NCBI RefSeq assembly: GCF_014653215.1 | Contig: NZ_BNAI01000001.1 | Span: 1 to 64,000 of the forward strand | Reading direction: 5' to 3' | DNA length: 64,000 bases | Source: Pseudolysinimonas yzui | GTDB taxonomy: Bacteria; Actinomycetota; Actinomycetes; Actinomycetales; Microbacteriaceae | Part shown: piece after piece, positions 34,776 through 43,755 of the stretch | Layout: every line of letters starts with the position of its first letter | Position numbering within the stretch: position 1 is the first letter of the stretch | Position numbers and translations under genes: made by a program | Notes under the pieces: generated by a model | What the model saw: the letters and a program-made list of their open reading frames with translations, nothing else | Told to the model about the DNA's origin: nothing | The model's database searches: none

Positions 34776-36364
34776 AAACGCGGCTGCTGGTGAACGCGTT
34801 CCGCGTTCCCGGCGCCGCGAAGTGGGCGGCACTCGGCGTCGTGCTCGCCGGTGCCGGCATCGTGCTGCTGTGGAACGGCGCCGCGCTCGCCTCCGAGCTG
34901 GATGCCGTCACCCGTCACCGGGTCGTCGTCGTCGCCGGGGCTCTCGCGTCGCTCGGGGCGTTCGTCATCCCGCTCGTCATCGCGCGGTCGCAGCTGCTGC
35001 ACCCGCGGGCGCTCTGGCTCTTCGGGTTCCGGCCGCTGTCGATCGCCGGAGCGGTTCTGCTGACGACACTCGTCGGCCCGGCGCTGCTGCTCGTGCCGGT
35101 GGCCCTCGCCCCGCTGCAGCTGTGGACGGGACCGGCCGTCGCGACGGCGACGCTCGCGGTGCCGCTCATCGTCATCGAAGGCGTCTTCGCCGCGCGGATC
35201 GGGGTCGTGATCGGTTCCGTGCTGCTCCACCGTCCCCGGGTCGGCGCCCTCATCCGCGCCCTCGCCGTGCTCATCTTCGTCGCCGGAGCCCTCATCATCG
35301 TCGCGCACCTCGCCCCGACCCTCGCGGAGCTGCTGCCCGCGGCGTGGTGGCCGACCGTGCTCGTCGTCGTCGTCGCACTCGCCCCGCTGCGCGATCCCGC
35401 GATCGCCGACACCCTCACGGCTCTTCCGCTCGGAGCGTTCTGGCGAGCCCCGTCGCACCAAGCCGCCGGAGACGCCGCCCTCGTCAGCCAGGACTTCGCG
35501 CTCGGCGCACTGACCATCGCGGTGCTCGTCCTCATCTGGATCGCGTCGCTCGCCTATCAACTGCGACCGACCCGCCGCATCCCGCGCGAACGTGCCGCCC
35601 TCGTTCCCGGATGGTTCCGGCGCCTGCCCTCGACGCCGGTCGGCGCGGTCGCCGCCCGCAGCTTCACCTACTGGGCCCGCGACCCGCGCTACCGCACCGC
35701 GCTCGCCGTGCTGCCCGCCGTGCCGGTCGTCACCCTGCTGGCGATGTGGATCGCCGGCATTCCATTCTCGATCGCGACCCTCGTGCCGCTCCCGCTCGTC
35801 GTGCTGCTGCTCGCCTGGGGCACCCTGCACAACGACGTCGCCTACGACTCGACCGCGATGTGGACCCAGCTCGCCGCCCACACCCGAGGCGTCGACGACC
35901 GGATCGGCCGGATGCTGCCGGTGCTCGCGATGGGGGTGCCCGTCGTGCTGGTCGGCACGGTGCTGACCGCATGGGCGCACGGCGACTGGATGATCGCGCC
36001 CGCCGTGTTCGGGGTGGCGACGGCGATCCTGCTCGGCGGCATCGGAGTCTCGAGCGTCATCTCCGCGAACCACCCGTACCCGGCGACGCGGCCCGGCGAC
36101 GCGCCCTTCCAGCAACCGCAGGTTCCCGGAGCGAGCGGCAGCGGCATCCAATTCGGGTCGATCGTGCTGATCCTGCTCGTCGCCGCCCCGGCGATCACCG
36201 CGACCGTCGTCCACCTGCTCGGCGTGCCGGGGCCCTGGGTCTGGCTCGCCCTCGCCGTCGGGGTCGGGGTCGGACTGCTGGCCTTCGCAAGCGGCATCCG
36301 CGTCGGCGCCGCCGCCTACGACCGCAGCACCCCCGAACTACTCGACTTCGCCGCCCGCCACTGA
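34751..36364 (+). CDS. ABC exporter membrane subunit
   Basis: A 537-residue membrane protein with about twelve or more hydrophobic segments, paired with the preceding ATPase. I recognise no named permease family, but size, topology and gene coupling fit an ABC-2-like exporter subunit. GTG 34751 lies inside the ATPase gene; GGAGGG at 34739-34744 with a 6-nt spacer supports it and implies coupled translation. The first visible sequence, LLRLKTRLLVNAFRVPGAA, is a basic amphipathic entry to the first helix. Cargo unknown. Confidence 0.8.
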   Translation: MVAELLRLKTRLLVNAFRVPGAAKWAALGVVLAGAGIVLLWNGAALASELDAVTRHRVVVVAGALASLGAFVIPLVIARSQLLHPRALWLFGFRPLSIAGAVLLTTLVGPALLLVPVALAPLQLWTGPAVATATLAVPLIVIEGVFAARIGVVIGSVLLHRPRVGALIRALAVLIFVAGALIIVAHLAPTLAELLPAAWWPTVLVVVVALAPLRDPAIADTLTALPLGAFWRAPSHQAAGDAALVSQDFALGALTIAVLVLIWIASLAYQLRPTRRIPRERAALVPGWFRRLPSTPVGAVAARSFTYWARDPRYRTALAVLPAVPVVTLLAMWIAGIPFSIATLVPLPLVVLLLAWGTLHNDVAYDSTAMWTQLAAHTRGVDDRIGRMLPVLAMGVPVVLVGTVLTAWAHGDWMIAPAVFGVATAILLGGIGVSSVISANHPYPATRPGDAPFQQPQVPGASGSGIQFGSIVLILLVAAPAITATVVHLLGVPGPWVWLALAVGVGVGLLAFASGIRVGAAAYDRSTPELLDFAARH

Positions 36365-36403
36365 CCCGTGCGGGCGGGCCGCCGCGGCCGTACCCTAGGG
36401 GGC

Positions 36404-36676
36404 ATGGCCGAACTGGATCGCGGACCCGACACCGTCGGAGGCGGAACCGACACCCTCGACCGTGAGCTCGAGAAGCTTCTTGAAGACGCCCAGCTGGAAG
36501 ACGGCGACCACGAGCGCTTCTCGCACTACGTGCAGAAGGAGAAGATCCTCGAATCCGCCGTCACCGGCAAGCCGGTGCGCGCCCTGTGCGGCAAGAAGTG
36601 GATCCCCGGTCGCGACCCCGAGAAGTTCCCCGTCTGCCCCGACTGCAAGAAGATCTACGAGCGCCTGAAGGGCTGA
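36404..36676 (+). CDS. DUF3039 small zinc-ribbon-like protein
   Basis: A 90-residue acidic protein with a conserved C-terminal part: HYVQKEKILESAVTGKPV, then CGKKWIPGRDPEKFPVCPDC with three cysteines that could bind a metal, and KKIYERL. It matches the actinobacterial DUF3039 family, function unknown. The start is the ATG at 36404, 12 codons inside a longer open frame. It is followed 12 nt later by copy B of the palindromic repeat. Confidence 0.9.
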   Translation: MAELDRGPDTVGGGTDTLDRELEKLLEDAQLEDGDHERFSHYVQKEKILESAVTGKPVRALCGKKWIPGRDPEKFPVCPDCKKIYERLKG

Positions 36677-36688
36677 CCCCTTCCCAGG

Positions 36689-36720
36689 CGGTAATCCGTC
36701 GCAATTGTGACGGATTACCG
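36689..36720. repeat. Palindromic intergenic repeat, copy B
   Basis: CGGTAATCCGTC (36689-36700) and its exact reverse complement (36709-36720) flank the loop GCAATTGT, making a nearly perfect 32-bp palindrome. It follows the DUF3039 stop by 12 nt and could serve as its terminator. A degenerate echo (GATCTGACGGACTAGTC) lies at about 36735-36751. It lacks the GGCACTAATCCGCCAA half seen in copies A and C. Confidence 0.85.
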
Positions 36721-36764
36721 AGGCTGCCCTGCCCGATCTGACGGACTAGTCGACGCTCGTCGTC

Positions 36765-37673
36765 ATGGTCTTCCGCGACGACGTTCCCTTTAGAGTTTCC
36801 GATGCCGTGCGGGCGGGTCGATCACGGGCTTCGGTCGACTCCGAGCACTACGCGATGCCGTTCCAGGGTGTCAGGCTGCCGCTCGGAACTGACGATCTCA
36901 CGGCACGCTGCCACGCGTACGCGCTACGGATGCGGAACGATGCAGCCTTCACCTCGGTGACCGCCGCCGCGCTGTGGGGCATCCCGCTCCCCGCGTACGT
37001 CGATCACTCGAGGTTGCACGTCTCGGTCCCCCACGGGCGTCCGCGCCCGCGTTCCCGTGGAGTCGTCGGGACTGAGCGCACGTTCGCCAGCGAAGCGGTC
37101 ACACTCGGCGGCCTTCGGGTCTTGACCCCACTCGCAACGTGGGCCTCCCTCGCGACGGCCATCGGGATCGCTGATCTCATCGCAGCAGGCGATGACCTGG
37201 TCGGAGATCGTCGCGGGCATCCTCTCGTCGAGATGGGGCAGCTCCTGTCGATCGCCGGGCGTCGGGTGATCGGCGCGCCGCGACTGCGGATCGCTGCGCC
37301 ACGTGTCCGGGTCGGAAGCCGATCGCGCCCCGAGACCCTGTCGCGCGTCCTCTTCGTCGAGAGCGGGATCCCCGAACCGCAGCTGAACTTCCCGATCCCC
37401 GAACTGGGTGTCTACCTCGACCTCGCCTGGGAGGATGCTCGCTTCGGCTACGAGTATCAGGGTGGCCACCACGTCGGCGTGGAGCAGCATGCCGCCGATA
37501 TCCGCCGCCAGGAGCGCGTCCACGATGTCGAATGGCTGCTGATGGAAGCGACGAAGTACGACCTGTTCGATGCTCCTCTTCTGACTGTTCAGCGAGTCCG
37601 GTCACGGCTCGAGTCGCGGGGCCTTCGCGCGCGCGGCACTAATCCGCCAAAGTGGGCGCTGCCGAGACGCTGA
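36765..37673 (+). CDS. Hypothetical protein with DUF559/Vsr-like nuclease region
   Basis: A 302-residue protein. The N-terminal third (FTSVTAAALWGIPLP) resembles the winged-helix part of AbiEi-type antitoxin-like proteins. The C-terminal third has a Vsr/DUF559-like pattern: hydrophobic strand with YLDLAWEDARFGYEYQGGHH, then ADIRRQERVHDVEW. Acidic and Gln/His residues sit where the nuclease fold places its metal site. Such genes are common, often mobile, actinobacterial hypotheticals of unproven function. The last 13 codons (from GTNPPKWALPRR) are made from copy C of the repeat, and the stop codon lies inside its hairpin. Copy B lies 45 nt upstream. Confidence 0.75.
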   Translation: MVFRDDVPFRVSDAVRAGRSRASVDSEHYAMPFQGVRLPLGTDDLTARCHAYALRMRNDAAFTSVTAAALWGIPLPAYVDHSRLHVSVPHGRPRPRSRGVVGTERTFASEAVTLGGLRVLTPLATWASLATAIGIADLIAAGDDLVGDRRGHPLVEMGQLLSIAGRRVIGAPRLRIAAPRVRVGSRSRPETLSRVLFVESGIPEPQLNFPIPELGVYLDLAWEDARFGYEYQGGHHVGVEQHAADIRRQERVHDVEWLLMEATKYDLFDAPLLTVQRVRSRLESRGLRARGTNPPKWALPRR

Positions 37674-37696
37674 TCCGTCACAATTGCGACGGATTA
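37635..37696. repeat. Palindromic intergenic repeat, copy C (invades a coding end)
   Basis: GGCACTAATCCGCCAA at 37635-37650 equals the start of copy A. A hairpin follows, with TGATCCGTC (37671-37679) and GACGGATTA (37688-37696) around ACAATTGC, one mismatch in nine pairs. The first part and the stop codon of the nuclease-like gene lie inside this copy. It separates that gene from the convergent pncB. Confidence 0.85.
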
Positions 37697-37730
37697 GATC
37701 GACGGCACGCTGACAGGGCGCGGCGACGGG

Positions 37731-39023
37731 TCAGATGTAGACGGTGGGGATGACGGGGTCACCTTGGGAGAGACGGAACGCGGCGAGGGGGAGCTCGCCG
37801 ATCGCGGCGGCGTGGTGGTCGCGGGCGGCGGCCACACCGGCGGGGCCCAGGTGGGCGGGGTCGGCGACGCCGTCGCGCACGAGGTCGACGAGCAGTCCGC
37901 GGCCCGGTTTGGGCAGCGTCTCGGGTTCTTCGACGTAGATGGTCTCCTCGACGGCGACCCCGTGGTCGAGGCTGCGCACAGGCACCTTGCGTCCGGCGAC
38001 GGTGGCCTTGCCGTCCGAGCGTTTCCCGACGGGCAACCATGAACCCGACGGGTCCTGGTGGGCGACGAGTTTGTACACCATCCCGGAGGCGGGGGCGCCG
38101 GATCCGGTGACGACCGAGGTGCCGACGCCGTAGGAGTCAACGGGCGCGGCCCGCAGTGCCGCGATCGTGTTCTCGTCGAGGTCGTTGGTGACGGTGATGC
38201 GGGTGCCGGTGGCCCCGAGCGCGTCGAGTTGGGCCCGCGCGGAGGCGACGACGACGCCGAGGTCGCCCGAGTCGATGCGGATGGCGCCCAACGAGGTTCC
38301 GGCCACGCGGATCGCCGTCTCGATGCCGGTGGCGATGTCGTAGGAGTCGACCAGCAGCGTGGTGCCGACGCCCATCGCCTCGACCTGGGCGGCGAACGCC
38401 TCCTCTTCGGAGTCGTGCAGCAGGGTGTAGGAGTGCGCGGCGGTGCCCATCGTCGGAACGCCCCAGGTGCGGCCGGCTTCGAGGTTCGAGGTCGCCGCGA
38501 ATCCGGCGATGTAGGCGGCGCGGGCGGCGGCGACCGCGGAGCGCTCCCCGGTGCGGCGTGAGCCCATCTCGGCGAGGGGCCGGCCGTCGGCGGCGGCGAC
38601 CATCCGGGCGGCGGCGGAGGCGACGGCGGAGTCGTAGTTGAGGATGCTGAGCGCCAGCGTCTCGAGCACGACCGCTTCGGCGAAGGTTCCTTCGACGATG
38701 AGGATCGGCGACCCGGGGAAGTAGACCTCGCCCTCCTGGTATCCCGCGATCGACCCCGTGAAGGTGTACGACGCGAGCCAGTCCAACGTCGCCTCCGACA
38801 CGACCCCGGCCGAGCGCAGCCAGGCGATCTCGGCATCCCCGAACCGGAACTCGGCGAGCTGTTCCAGCAGACGCCCGGTGCCGGCAACGACCCCGAACCG
38901 TCGCCCCGCGGGAAGCCGCCGGCTGAACAGCTCGAACACGCAACGCCGCGACGCGGTGCCATCGCGCAACGCTGCGTCGATCATCGTGAGCTCGTAGCGG
39001 TCGGTGAGCAGGGCGCTCGTCAT
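37731..39023 (-). CDS. pncB: Nicotinate phosphoribosyltransferase
   Basis: A 430-residue enzyme of NAD salvage that joins nicotinate with phosphoribosyl pyrophosphate, using ATP, to give nicotinate mononucleotide. The N-terminal TDRYELTM, the internal [10 protein letters not shown] and IRIDSGDLG (phosphate/substrate loop) and TNDLDE segments are characteristic. The length is normal. It is divergent from murI across about 45 bp, a common order in this bacterial group. Confidence 0.96.
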   Translation of the reverse strand: MTSALLTDRYELTMIDAALRDGTASRRCVFELFSRRLPAGRRFGVVAGTGRLLEQLAEFRFGDAEIAWLRSAGVVSEATLDWLASYTFTGSIAGYQEGEVYFPGSPILIVEGTFAEAVVLETLALSILNYDSAVASAAARMVAAADGRPLAEMGSRRTGERSAVAAARAAYIAGFAATSNLEAGRTWGVPTMGTAAHSYTLLHDSEEEAFAAQVEAMGVGTTLLVDSYDIATGIETAIRVAGTSLGAIRIDSGDLGVVVASARAQLDALGATGTRITVTNDLDENTIAALRAAPVDSYGVGTSVVTGSGAPASGMVYKLVAHQDPSGSWLPVGKRSDGKATVAGRKVPVRSLDHGVAVEETIYVEEPETLPKPGRGLLVDLVRDGVADPAHLGPAGVAAARDHHAAAIGELPLAAFRLSQGDPVIPTVYI

Positions 39024-39068
39024 TCGTCGAGCCTATCCGCGCAGGCGACCCGACTACCCTTGACCTCT

Positions 39069-39917
39069 GTGACCCCCCGAACGAACGCGCCCATCGGCGT
39101 CTTCGACAGCGGGGTCGGCGGACTCACCGTGGCCCGCGCGATCCTCGACCAGTTGCCCCACGAGCGCGTGCTGTACGTCGGCGACACGAAGCACTCGCCG
39201 TATGGGCCGAAGCCGATCGCCGAGGTGCGTGCCTACGCCCTCGAGGTGCTCGACGATCTCGTCGCTCAGGGCGTCAAGGCGCTGGTGATCGCCTGCAACA
39301 CCGCGAGTGCGGCGATGCTGCGGGATGCCCGCGAGCGCTACGAGGTGGCGTTCGGCATCCCCGTCGTCGAGGTCATCCAGCCGGCCGTGCGGGCGGCGGC
39401 GCGGGCGACCCGCAACGGACGCGTCGGGGTGATCGGCACGGCGGGCACGATCCAGTCCCGGGCGTACGACGATGCGTTCGCCGCGGCCCCGGCCGTGGAG
39501 CTGTTCAGCCAGGCGTGCCCGCGATTCGTCGAGTTCGTCGAGGCGGGCATCACGAGCGGGCCCGAGCTGTTCGCGGTCGCCGAGGAATACCTGGCGCCCC
39601 TGAAGGCCGCCGATGTCGACACCCTGGTGCTCGGGTGCACGCACTACCCGCTCATGTCGGCGGCGATCCAGTACGTCATGGGCCCCGGCGTGCGGCTCGT
39701 GTCGAGCGCGGAGGAGACGGCGGCGGATGTCTACGGGCGACTGGTCTCGGCAGGCCTCGAGCGCACCGACCCGACACCCCCGCGGCACGCGTTCGAGTGC
39801 ACGGGCGACGACAAGGCCGCCTTCCTGAGGCTCGCCCATCGCTTTCTCGGTCCGGAGGTCTCGCATGTGGAGACCTTCGAGACCGGCACCATCCCCATCC
39901 AAGGAGTAGCCCCATGA
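39069..39917 (+). CDS. murI: Glutamate racemase
   Basis: A 282-residue cofactor-independent racemase making D-glutamate for peptidoglycan. The N-terminal [13 protein letters not shown] and both catalytic cysteines, in ACNTASAA and GCTHYPL, are present. I prefer GTG 39069 (VTPRTNAP) to an in-frame TTG at 39060. There is little space upstream, so translation may be from a nearly leaderless transcript. Its stop overlaps the rph start (ATGA). Confidence 0.96.
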   Translation: MTPRTNAPIGVFDSGVGGLTVARAILDQLPHERVLYVGDTKHSPYGPKPIAEVRAYALEVLDDLVAQGVKALVIACNTASAAMLRDARERYEVAFGIPVVEVIQPAVRAAARATRNGRVGVIGTAGTIQSRAYDDAFAAAPAVELFSQACPRFVEFVEAGITSGPELFAVAEEYLAPLKAADVDTLVLGCTHYPLMSAAIQYVMGPGVRLVSSAEETAADVYGRLVSAGLERTDPTPPRHAFECTGDDKAAFLRLAHRFLGPEVSHVETFETGTIPIQGVAP

Positions 39918-40663
39918 CCACCCCCTCGCATGAGCAAGGTGGCCGCGTAGACGGCCGCACCCCCGACGAGCTCCGCCCGATCACGATCGAACGCGGCTGG
40001 AGCACCCAGGCGGAGGGCAGCGCGCTCATCTCCTTCGGCAACACCAAGGTGCTCTGCACGGCGTCGTTCACGAACGGCGTTCCGCGCTGGCTCACCGGCA
40101 AGGGCAAGGGCTGGGTCACGGCGGAGTACGCGATGCTGCCGCGGGCGACCAACGACCGCTCCGACCGCGAGAGCGTGAAGGGCCGCATCGGCGGCCGGAC
40201 GCACGAGATCTCCCGGCTCATCGGGCGCAGCCTGCGAGCGATCATCGACACGAAGGCGCTCGGCGAGAACACGATCGTGATCGACTGCGACGTGCTGCAG
40301 GCCGACGGCGGCACCCGCACCGCGGCGATCACCGGCGCCTACATCGCGCTCGTCGACGCCGTCGAGTGGGGCCGCGAGAAGGGCTTCATCGGCAAGAACG
40401 CCAAGGCGCTGCTCGATTCGGTCGCGGCGGTGAGCGTCGGCATCATCGACGGCGTTCCGATGCTCGACCTCGCCTACGTCGAAGACGTGCGGGCCGAGAC
40501 CGACATGAACGTCGTGATGACGGGTCGCGGCCTGTTCATCGAGGTGCAGGGCACCGCCGAGGGCGCGCCGTTCGACAAGCGCGAGCTGGATGCGCTGCTC
40601 GAGCTCGCCGGTTCGGGTGTCGCCCGGCTCACCGAGATCCAGGCCGCAACGCTGGTCTCGTGA
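39914..40663 (+). CDS. rph: Ribonuclease PH
   Basis: A 249-residue phosphorolytic 3' exoribonuclease that trims tRNA 3' ends. The N-terminal [18 protein letters not shown], the central [12 protein letters not shown] with arginine-rich substrate loop, and the [20 protein letters not shown] phosphate-binding region are typical. The ATG at 39914 overlaps the murI stop, with AAGGAG at 39901-39906. It is followed by an overlapping rdgB. Length is normal. Confidence 0.97.
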   Translation: MTTPSHEQGGRVDGRTPDELRPITIERGWSTQAEGSALISFGNTKVLCTASFTNGVPRWLTGKGKGWVTAEYAMLPRATNDRSDRESVKGRIGGRTHEISRLIGRSLRAIIDTKALGENTIVIDCDVLQADGGTRTAAITGAYIALVDAVEWGREKGFIGKNAKALLDSVAAVSVGIIDGVPMLDLAYVEDVRAETDMNVVMTGRGLFIEVQGTAEGAPFDKRELDALLELAGSGVARLTEIQAATLVS

Positions 40664-41238
40664 CCACCTTCGTTCTCGCCACCCACAACGCCCACAAGGT
40701 GCAGGAGCTGCGCCGCATCCTCGGCGACCGCCTCGGGCCGCACGACCTGATCGGCTACGTCGGCCCGGCGCCGATCGAAGACGGCGACTCCTTCGAGGCG
40801 AACGCGCTCATCAAGGCCCGCGCCGCGCACGCCCACACCGGGCTGCCGGCTCTCGCCGACGATTCGGGAATCGCCGTCGCGGCGCTCGGCGGTGCCCCGG
40901 GAATCGACTCGGCGCACTACTCCGGGTCGCGCGACGACGGCGCCAACCTGCGGCACCTTCTCGCCGAACTCGGGGGCGTGAACGACCGGTCGGCCCATTT
41001 CGTCTGTGCGGCAGCTCTCGTCGATGCCGAGGGCGAGTACGTGGTGCGGGGCGAGTGGCCGGGCACGGTGCTGACCGCCCCCGCGGGTCACGGCGGTTTC
41101 GGCTACGACCCGGTCTTCCGACCCGACGGCGAGTCCCGCAGCGCCGCCGAGCTCACTCCCGCCGAGAAGGATGCCGACAGCCACCGCGCGCGGGCGTTCG
41201 TGGCCCTCACCGAGGAGCTGCGCCGCCGCTACGGCTGA
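40660..41238 (+). CDS. rdgB: RdgB/HAM1 non-canonical purine NTP pyrophosphatase
   Basis: A 192-residue house-cleaning enzyme that hydrolyses dITP, ITP and XTP to monophosphates. The N-terminal [13 protein letters not shown], the metal-binding [10 protein letters not shown] and the [10 protein letters not shown] motif are characteristic. The GTG at 40660 overlaps the rph stop (GTGA). The order murI-rph-rdgB is the usual actinobacterial block. Confidence 0.96.
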   Translation: MTTFVLATHNAHKVQELRRILGDRLGPHDLIGYVGPAPIEDGDSFEANALIKARAAHAHTGLPALADDSGIAVAALGGAPGIDSAHYSGSRDDGANLRHLLAELGGVNDRSAHFVCAAALVDAEGEYVVRGEWPGTVLTAPAGHGGFGYDPVFRPDGESRSAAELTPAEKDADSHRARAFVALTEELRRRYG

Positions 41239-41269
41239 GGCGGCCGCGGCGCAGGGGAGAATGGATGCC

Positions 41270-42178
41270 GTGAGCCACGATCATGGGCACGGCGCGTCGA
41301 CCAAGGGTCGGCTGGCGATCGCCTTCGCGATCGTCGCCGTCGTGCTGGTCGTTCAGGTCGTCGGGGCGGTGTTCTCGGGGTCGCTCGCGCTGCTCGCCGA
41401 CGCGGGTCACATGGCCAGTGACGCGATCGGTCTGCTCGTCGCCCTGATCGCGAGTGCCTGGGCGAGCCGGCCGGCGACCGACCGGCACACGTTCGGCTTC
41501 CGCCGGGTCGAGGTTCTCGCGGCGCTGTTCAACGGGGTGCTGCTGACCGTCGTCGCCGTGGTGGTCGCGATCGAGGCGATCCGTCGCCTGACCGCGGCTG
41601 ACCCGCATGAGCCTCTCGGCATCCCGATGCTCATCGTCGCCGGCATCGGTCTGCTCGCCAACGTCGCCGCCTACCTGGTGTTGCGTGGCGGCGACCGGCG
41701 GTCGATGAACATGCGCGGCGCGACGCTCGAGGTGCTCGGCGACCTGTTCGGGTCGATCGCTGCCGTGGTCGCCGGCGTCGTGCTGATCACCACCGGGTTC
41801 GCCGCGGCCGACGCGATCGCGTCGCTCGTGATCGCGGCGCTCATCGTTCCGCGGGCGGCGCTGCTGCTGCGCGACGTCGTGCGGGTGCTCACCGAGTCGG
41901 CGCCGCGCGAGACCGACGTGACCCTGATCCGCGAGCACCTGCTGGAGACTCCCGGGGTCGTCGCGGTTCACGACGTGCACGTCTGGGCGATCACGTCGGG
42001 AGCCCCGGTGTTCACGGCGCACGTGGAGTGCGACCCGGAGGTGTTCGCGAGCGGCCGCACGGGCGAGATGCTCGAGAGCCTCGGCGCGTGCCTGCACGGG
42101 CACTTCGACGTCGAGCACTCGACGTTCCAGCTGGAGCCCGCCGGGCACTCCGAGCGCGAGGAGCCCGCCCATCGTTGA
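41270..42178 (+). CDS. Cation diffusion facilitator (metal efflux)
   Basis: A 302-residue CDF transporter with six membrane helices. A His-rich N terminus (SHDHGHG), the metal site in ALLADAGHMASD, and a second site in LEVLGDLFGS are followed by a cytoplasmic domain with VHDVHVWAI. It exports divalent metal such as Zn, Co or Mn against protons. I prefer GTG 41270 over ATG 41261 because GGGGAG (41254-41259) gives a workable 10-nt spacing only to the GTG. It overlaps the next metalloregulator gene. Confidence 0.92.
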   Translation: MSHDHGHGASTKGRLAIAFAIVAVVLVVQVVGAVFSGSLALLADAGHMASDAIGLLVALIASAWASRPATDRHTFGFRRVEVLAALFNGVLLTVVAVVVAIEAIRRLTAADPHEPLGIPMLIVAGIGLLANVAAYLVLRGGDRRSMNMRGATLEVLGDLFGSIAAVVAGVVLITTGFAAADAIASLVIAALIVPRAALLLRDVVRVLTESAPRETDVTLIREHLLETPGVVAVHDVHVWAITSGAPVFTAHVECDPEVFASGRTGEMLESLGACLHGHFDVEHSTFQLEPAGHSEREEPAHR

Positions 42179-42797
42179 GTCGTCGCCCGGCACGCTGTCG
42201 ACCGTCGCCGAGAACTACCTCAAGGTCATCTACGGCCACACCGAATGGCAGCCGCATCCGATGACGTCGTCGCAGCTCGCGGCGCGGCTCGGGCTCGCCG
42301 CGTCGAGCGTCACCGAGATGGTGAAGAAGCTCACGGTGCAGGGGTTCGTCGAGCACGCCCTCTACGGAACGATCGTGCTCACCGCGCGCGGACGGGCGGA
42401 GGCGCTGCGGATGGTGCGCCGTCACCGGCTCATCGAGACCTGGCTGGTGAGCGAGTTCGGCTACGGCTGGGACGAGGTGCACGACGAGGCGGAGGTGCTC
42501 GAGCACGTCGTGAGCGACCGCATGATCGACGCGATCGACGCGCGCCTGGGGCATCCGACGGCCGACCCGCACGGTGACCCGATCCCCGGGGCGGATGGCG
42601 TGGTGCCGCCGGCCCGCGGGGTGCGGTTGAGCGAGGTGGCGGCCGCAACGGGCGAGGTGCGGGTGGTGCGCATCAGCGACAGCGACCCCGACGTGTTGCG
42701 GCTGCTGGAGGGTCGCGGCATCGGGGTGGGCACGACGTTCGACCCGGAGGGCCTTCCCGTCGAGGCGGCCCGGGCGGTCTGGGTGACCGTCGACTGA
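42171..42797 (+). CDS. mntR: DtxR/MntR-family metal-dependent repressor
   Basis: A DtxR-family regulator of about 208 residues. The helix-turn-helix runs through MTSSQLAARLGLAASSVTEM; the metal-binding and dimer region includes RRHRLIETWL, EVLEHVVSDRM and the family GHPTADPHGDPIP; a small C-terminal domain follows. The conserved family N terminus STVAENYLKVIYGH lies upstream of the first ATG (42261) in the same frame, with no ATG, GTG or TTG there. GAGGAG (42158-42163) sits 7 nt before ATC at 42171, so a rare ATC start is proposed; the downstream ATG at 42261 would lose the first helix. It probably represses the adjacent metal transporter with Mn. Confidence 0.85.
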   Translation: MVESSPGTLSTVAENYLKVIYGHTEWQPHPMTSSQLAARLGLAASSVTEMVKKLTVQGFVEHALYGTIVLTARGRAEALRMVRRHRLIETWLVSEFGYGWDEVHDEAEVLEHVVSDRMIDAIDARLGHPTADPHGDPIPGADGVVPPARGVRLSEVAAATGEVRVVRISDSDPDVLRLLEGRGIGVGTTFDPEGLPVEAARAVWVTVD

Positions 42798-42804
42798 TCC
42801 CGAT

Positions 42805-42849
42805 TTCGGTTGCCCGAAGAATCTCGGGTAAAGTTTCGGTGTGCCGAAA
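42805..42849. promoter_or_regulatory. Pair of inverted repeats before the metal transporter (MntR operators)
   Basis: TTCGG-TTGC-CCGAA (42805-42818) and TTTCGG-TGTG-CCGAAA (42834-42849) are two copies of the same dyad, with centres 30 bp apart, about three helical turns. The second covers the GTG start of the binding-protein gene. They lie just after the DtxR-family regulator gene, its likely binder. Confidence 0.65.
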
Positions 42850-43755
42850 TCTCGCCGTCGAGTGCTCGTCCCGCTCGTCGCCGTGCTCCTGGCGGCGCTC
42901 GCCGGATGCGGCACCCCCGCGCCCGAGAAGGAGCGCCCCCTTGTGCTCGCCACCTTCACCGTGATCGCCGACATCGCCCGCAACGTCGCCGGCGAGCACC
43001 TCGACGTCGAGTCGATCACCAAGGTCGGGGCCGAGATCCACGGCTACGAGCCGACCCCCGGCGACCTGCGTCGGGCCGCGGGGGCCGACCTGATCATCGA
43101 CAACGGGCTCGGGCTCGAAGCCTGGTTCGAGCAGTTCCTTCAGGATGTCGACGCCCCCCGCGTGACGGTGTCGGACGGCGTCGAGCCGATCGACATCGCC
43201 GCCGACGCCTACGCGGGCCGCCCGAACCCGCACGCCTGGATGTCACCGCTCAACGTCGAGATCTACGTCGACAACCTCGTGGCGGCGTTCTCGGAGCTCG
43301 ATCCGCAGCACGCCGCCGACTACGCCGCGAACGGAGAGGCGTACGCGGGCGAGCTGCGCACGGTGCACGACGAACTCGTCGCCGACCTCCACACGCTGCC
43401 CGCCGACGCCCGCGCGCTCGTGACCTGCGAAGGCGCCTTCTCGTATCTCACCCGCGACACCGGTCTCACCGAGATCTACATCTGGCCGGTCAACGCCGAA
43501 CAGCAGGCGACGCCGCAGCAGATCGCCGGCGTCATCGATGCGGTGGAGGCCGACGACATCCCGGCGGTGTTCTGCGAGTCGACGGTGTCCGACCGACCGA
43601 TGCAGCAGGTCGTCGAGGCGACCGGAGCCGCGTACGGCGGGGTGCTCTACGTCGACTCGCTGTCGGAAGCCGACGGCCCGGTGCCGACCTACCTCGACCT
43701 GCTGCGCTACAACGCGCGCACGATCACCGCCGCGCTCACCGGGAGCGACGGATGA
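42841..43755 (+). CDS. Manganese/zinc ABC transporter binding lipoprotein (TroA type)
   Basis: A 304-residue metal-binding lipoprotein. The signal ends LLAALAGC (C23 lipidated). Likely metal ligands are the histidine in EIHGYEP, the histidine in NPHAWMSP, a glutamate in FCESTVSD and the aspartate in LYVDSLSE, the set seen in TroA/PsaA/MntC proteins. No His-rich loop of ZnuA type is present, which favours manganese. GTG start at 42841 lies inside an inverted repeat. Overlaps the ATPase gene by 4 nt. Confidence 0.92.
   Translation: MPKSRRRVLVPLVAVLLAALAGCGTPAPEKERPLVLATFTVIADIARNVAGEHLDVESITKVGAEIHGYEPTPGDLRRAAGADLIIDNGLGLEAWFEQFLQDVDAPRVTVSDGVEPIDIAADAYAGRPNPHAWMSPLNVEIYVDNLVAAFSELDPQHAADYAANGEAYAGELRTVHDELVADLHTLPADARALVTCEGAFSYLTRDTGLTEIYIWPVNAEQQATPQQIAGVIDAVEADDIPAVFCESTVSDRPMQQVVEATGAAYGGVLYVDSLSEADGPVPTYLDLLRYNARTITAALTGSDG

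Noticed and set aside
36765-37673. Nuclease-like gene considered as a toxin-antitoxin or restriction system
   Set aside because: No partner gene is adjacent; only repeats flank it, and the nuclease assignment itself is tentative.
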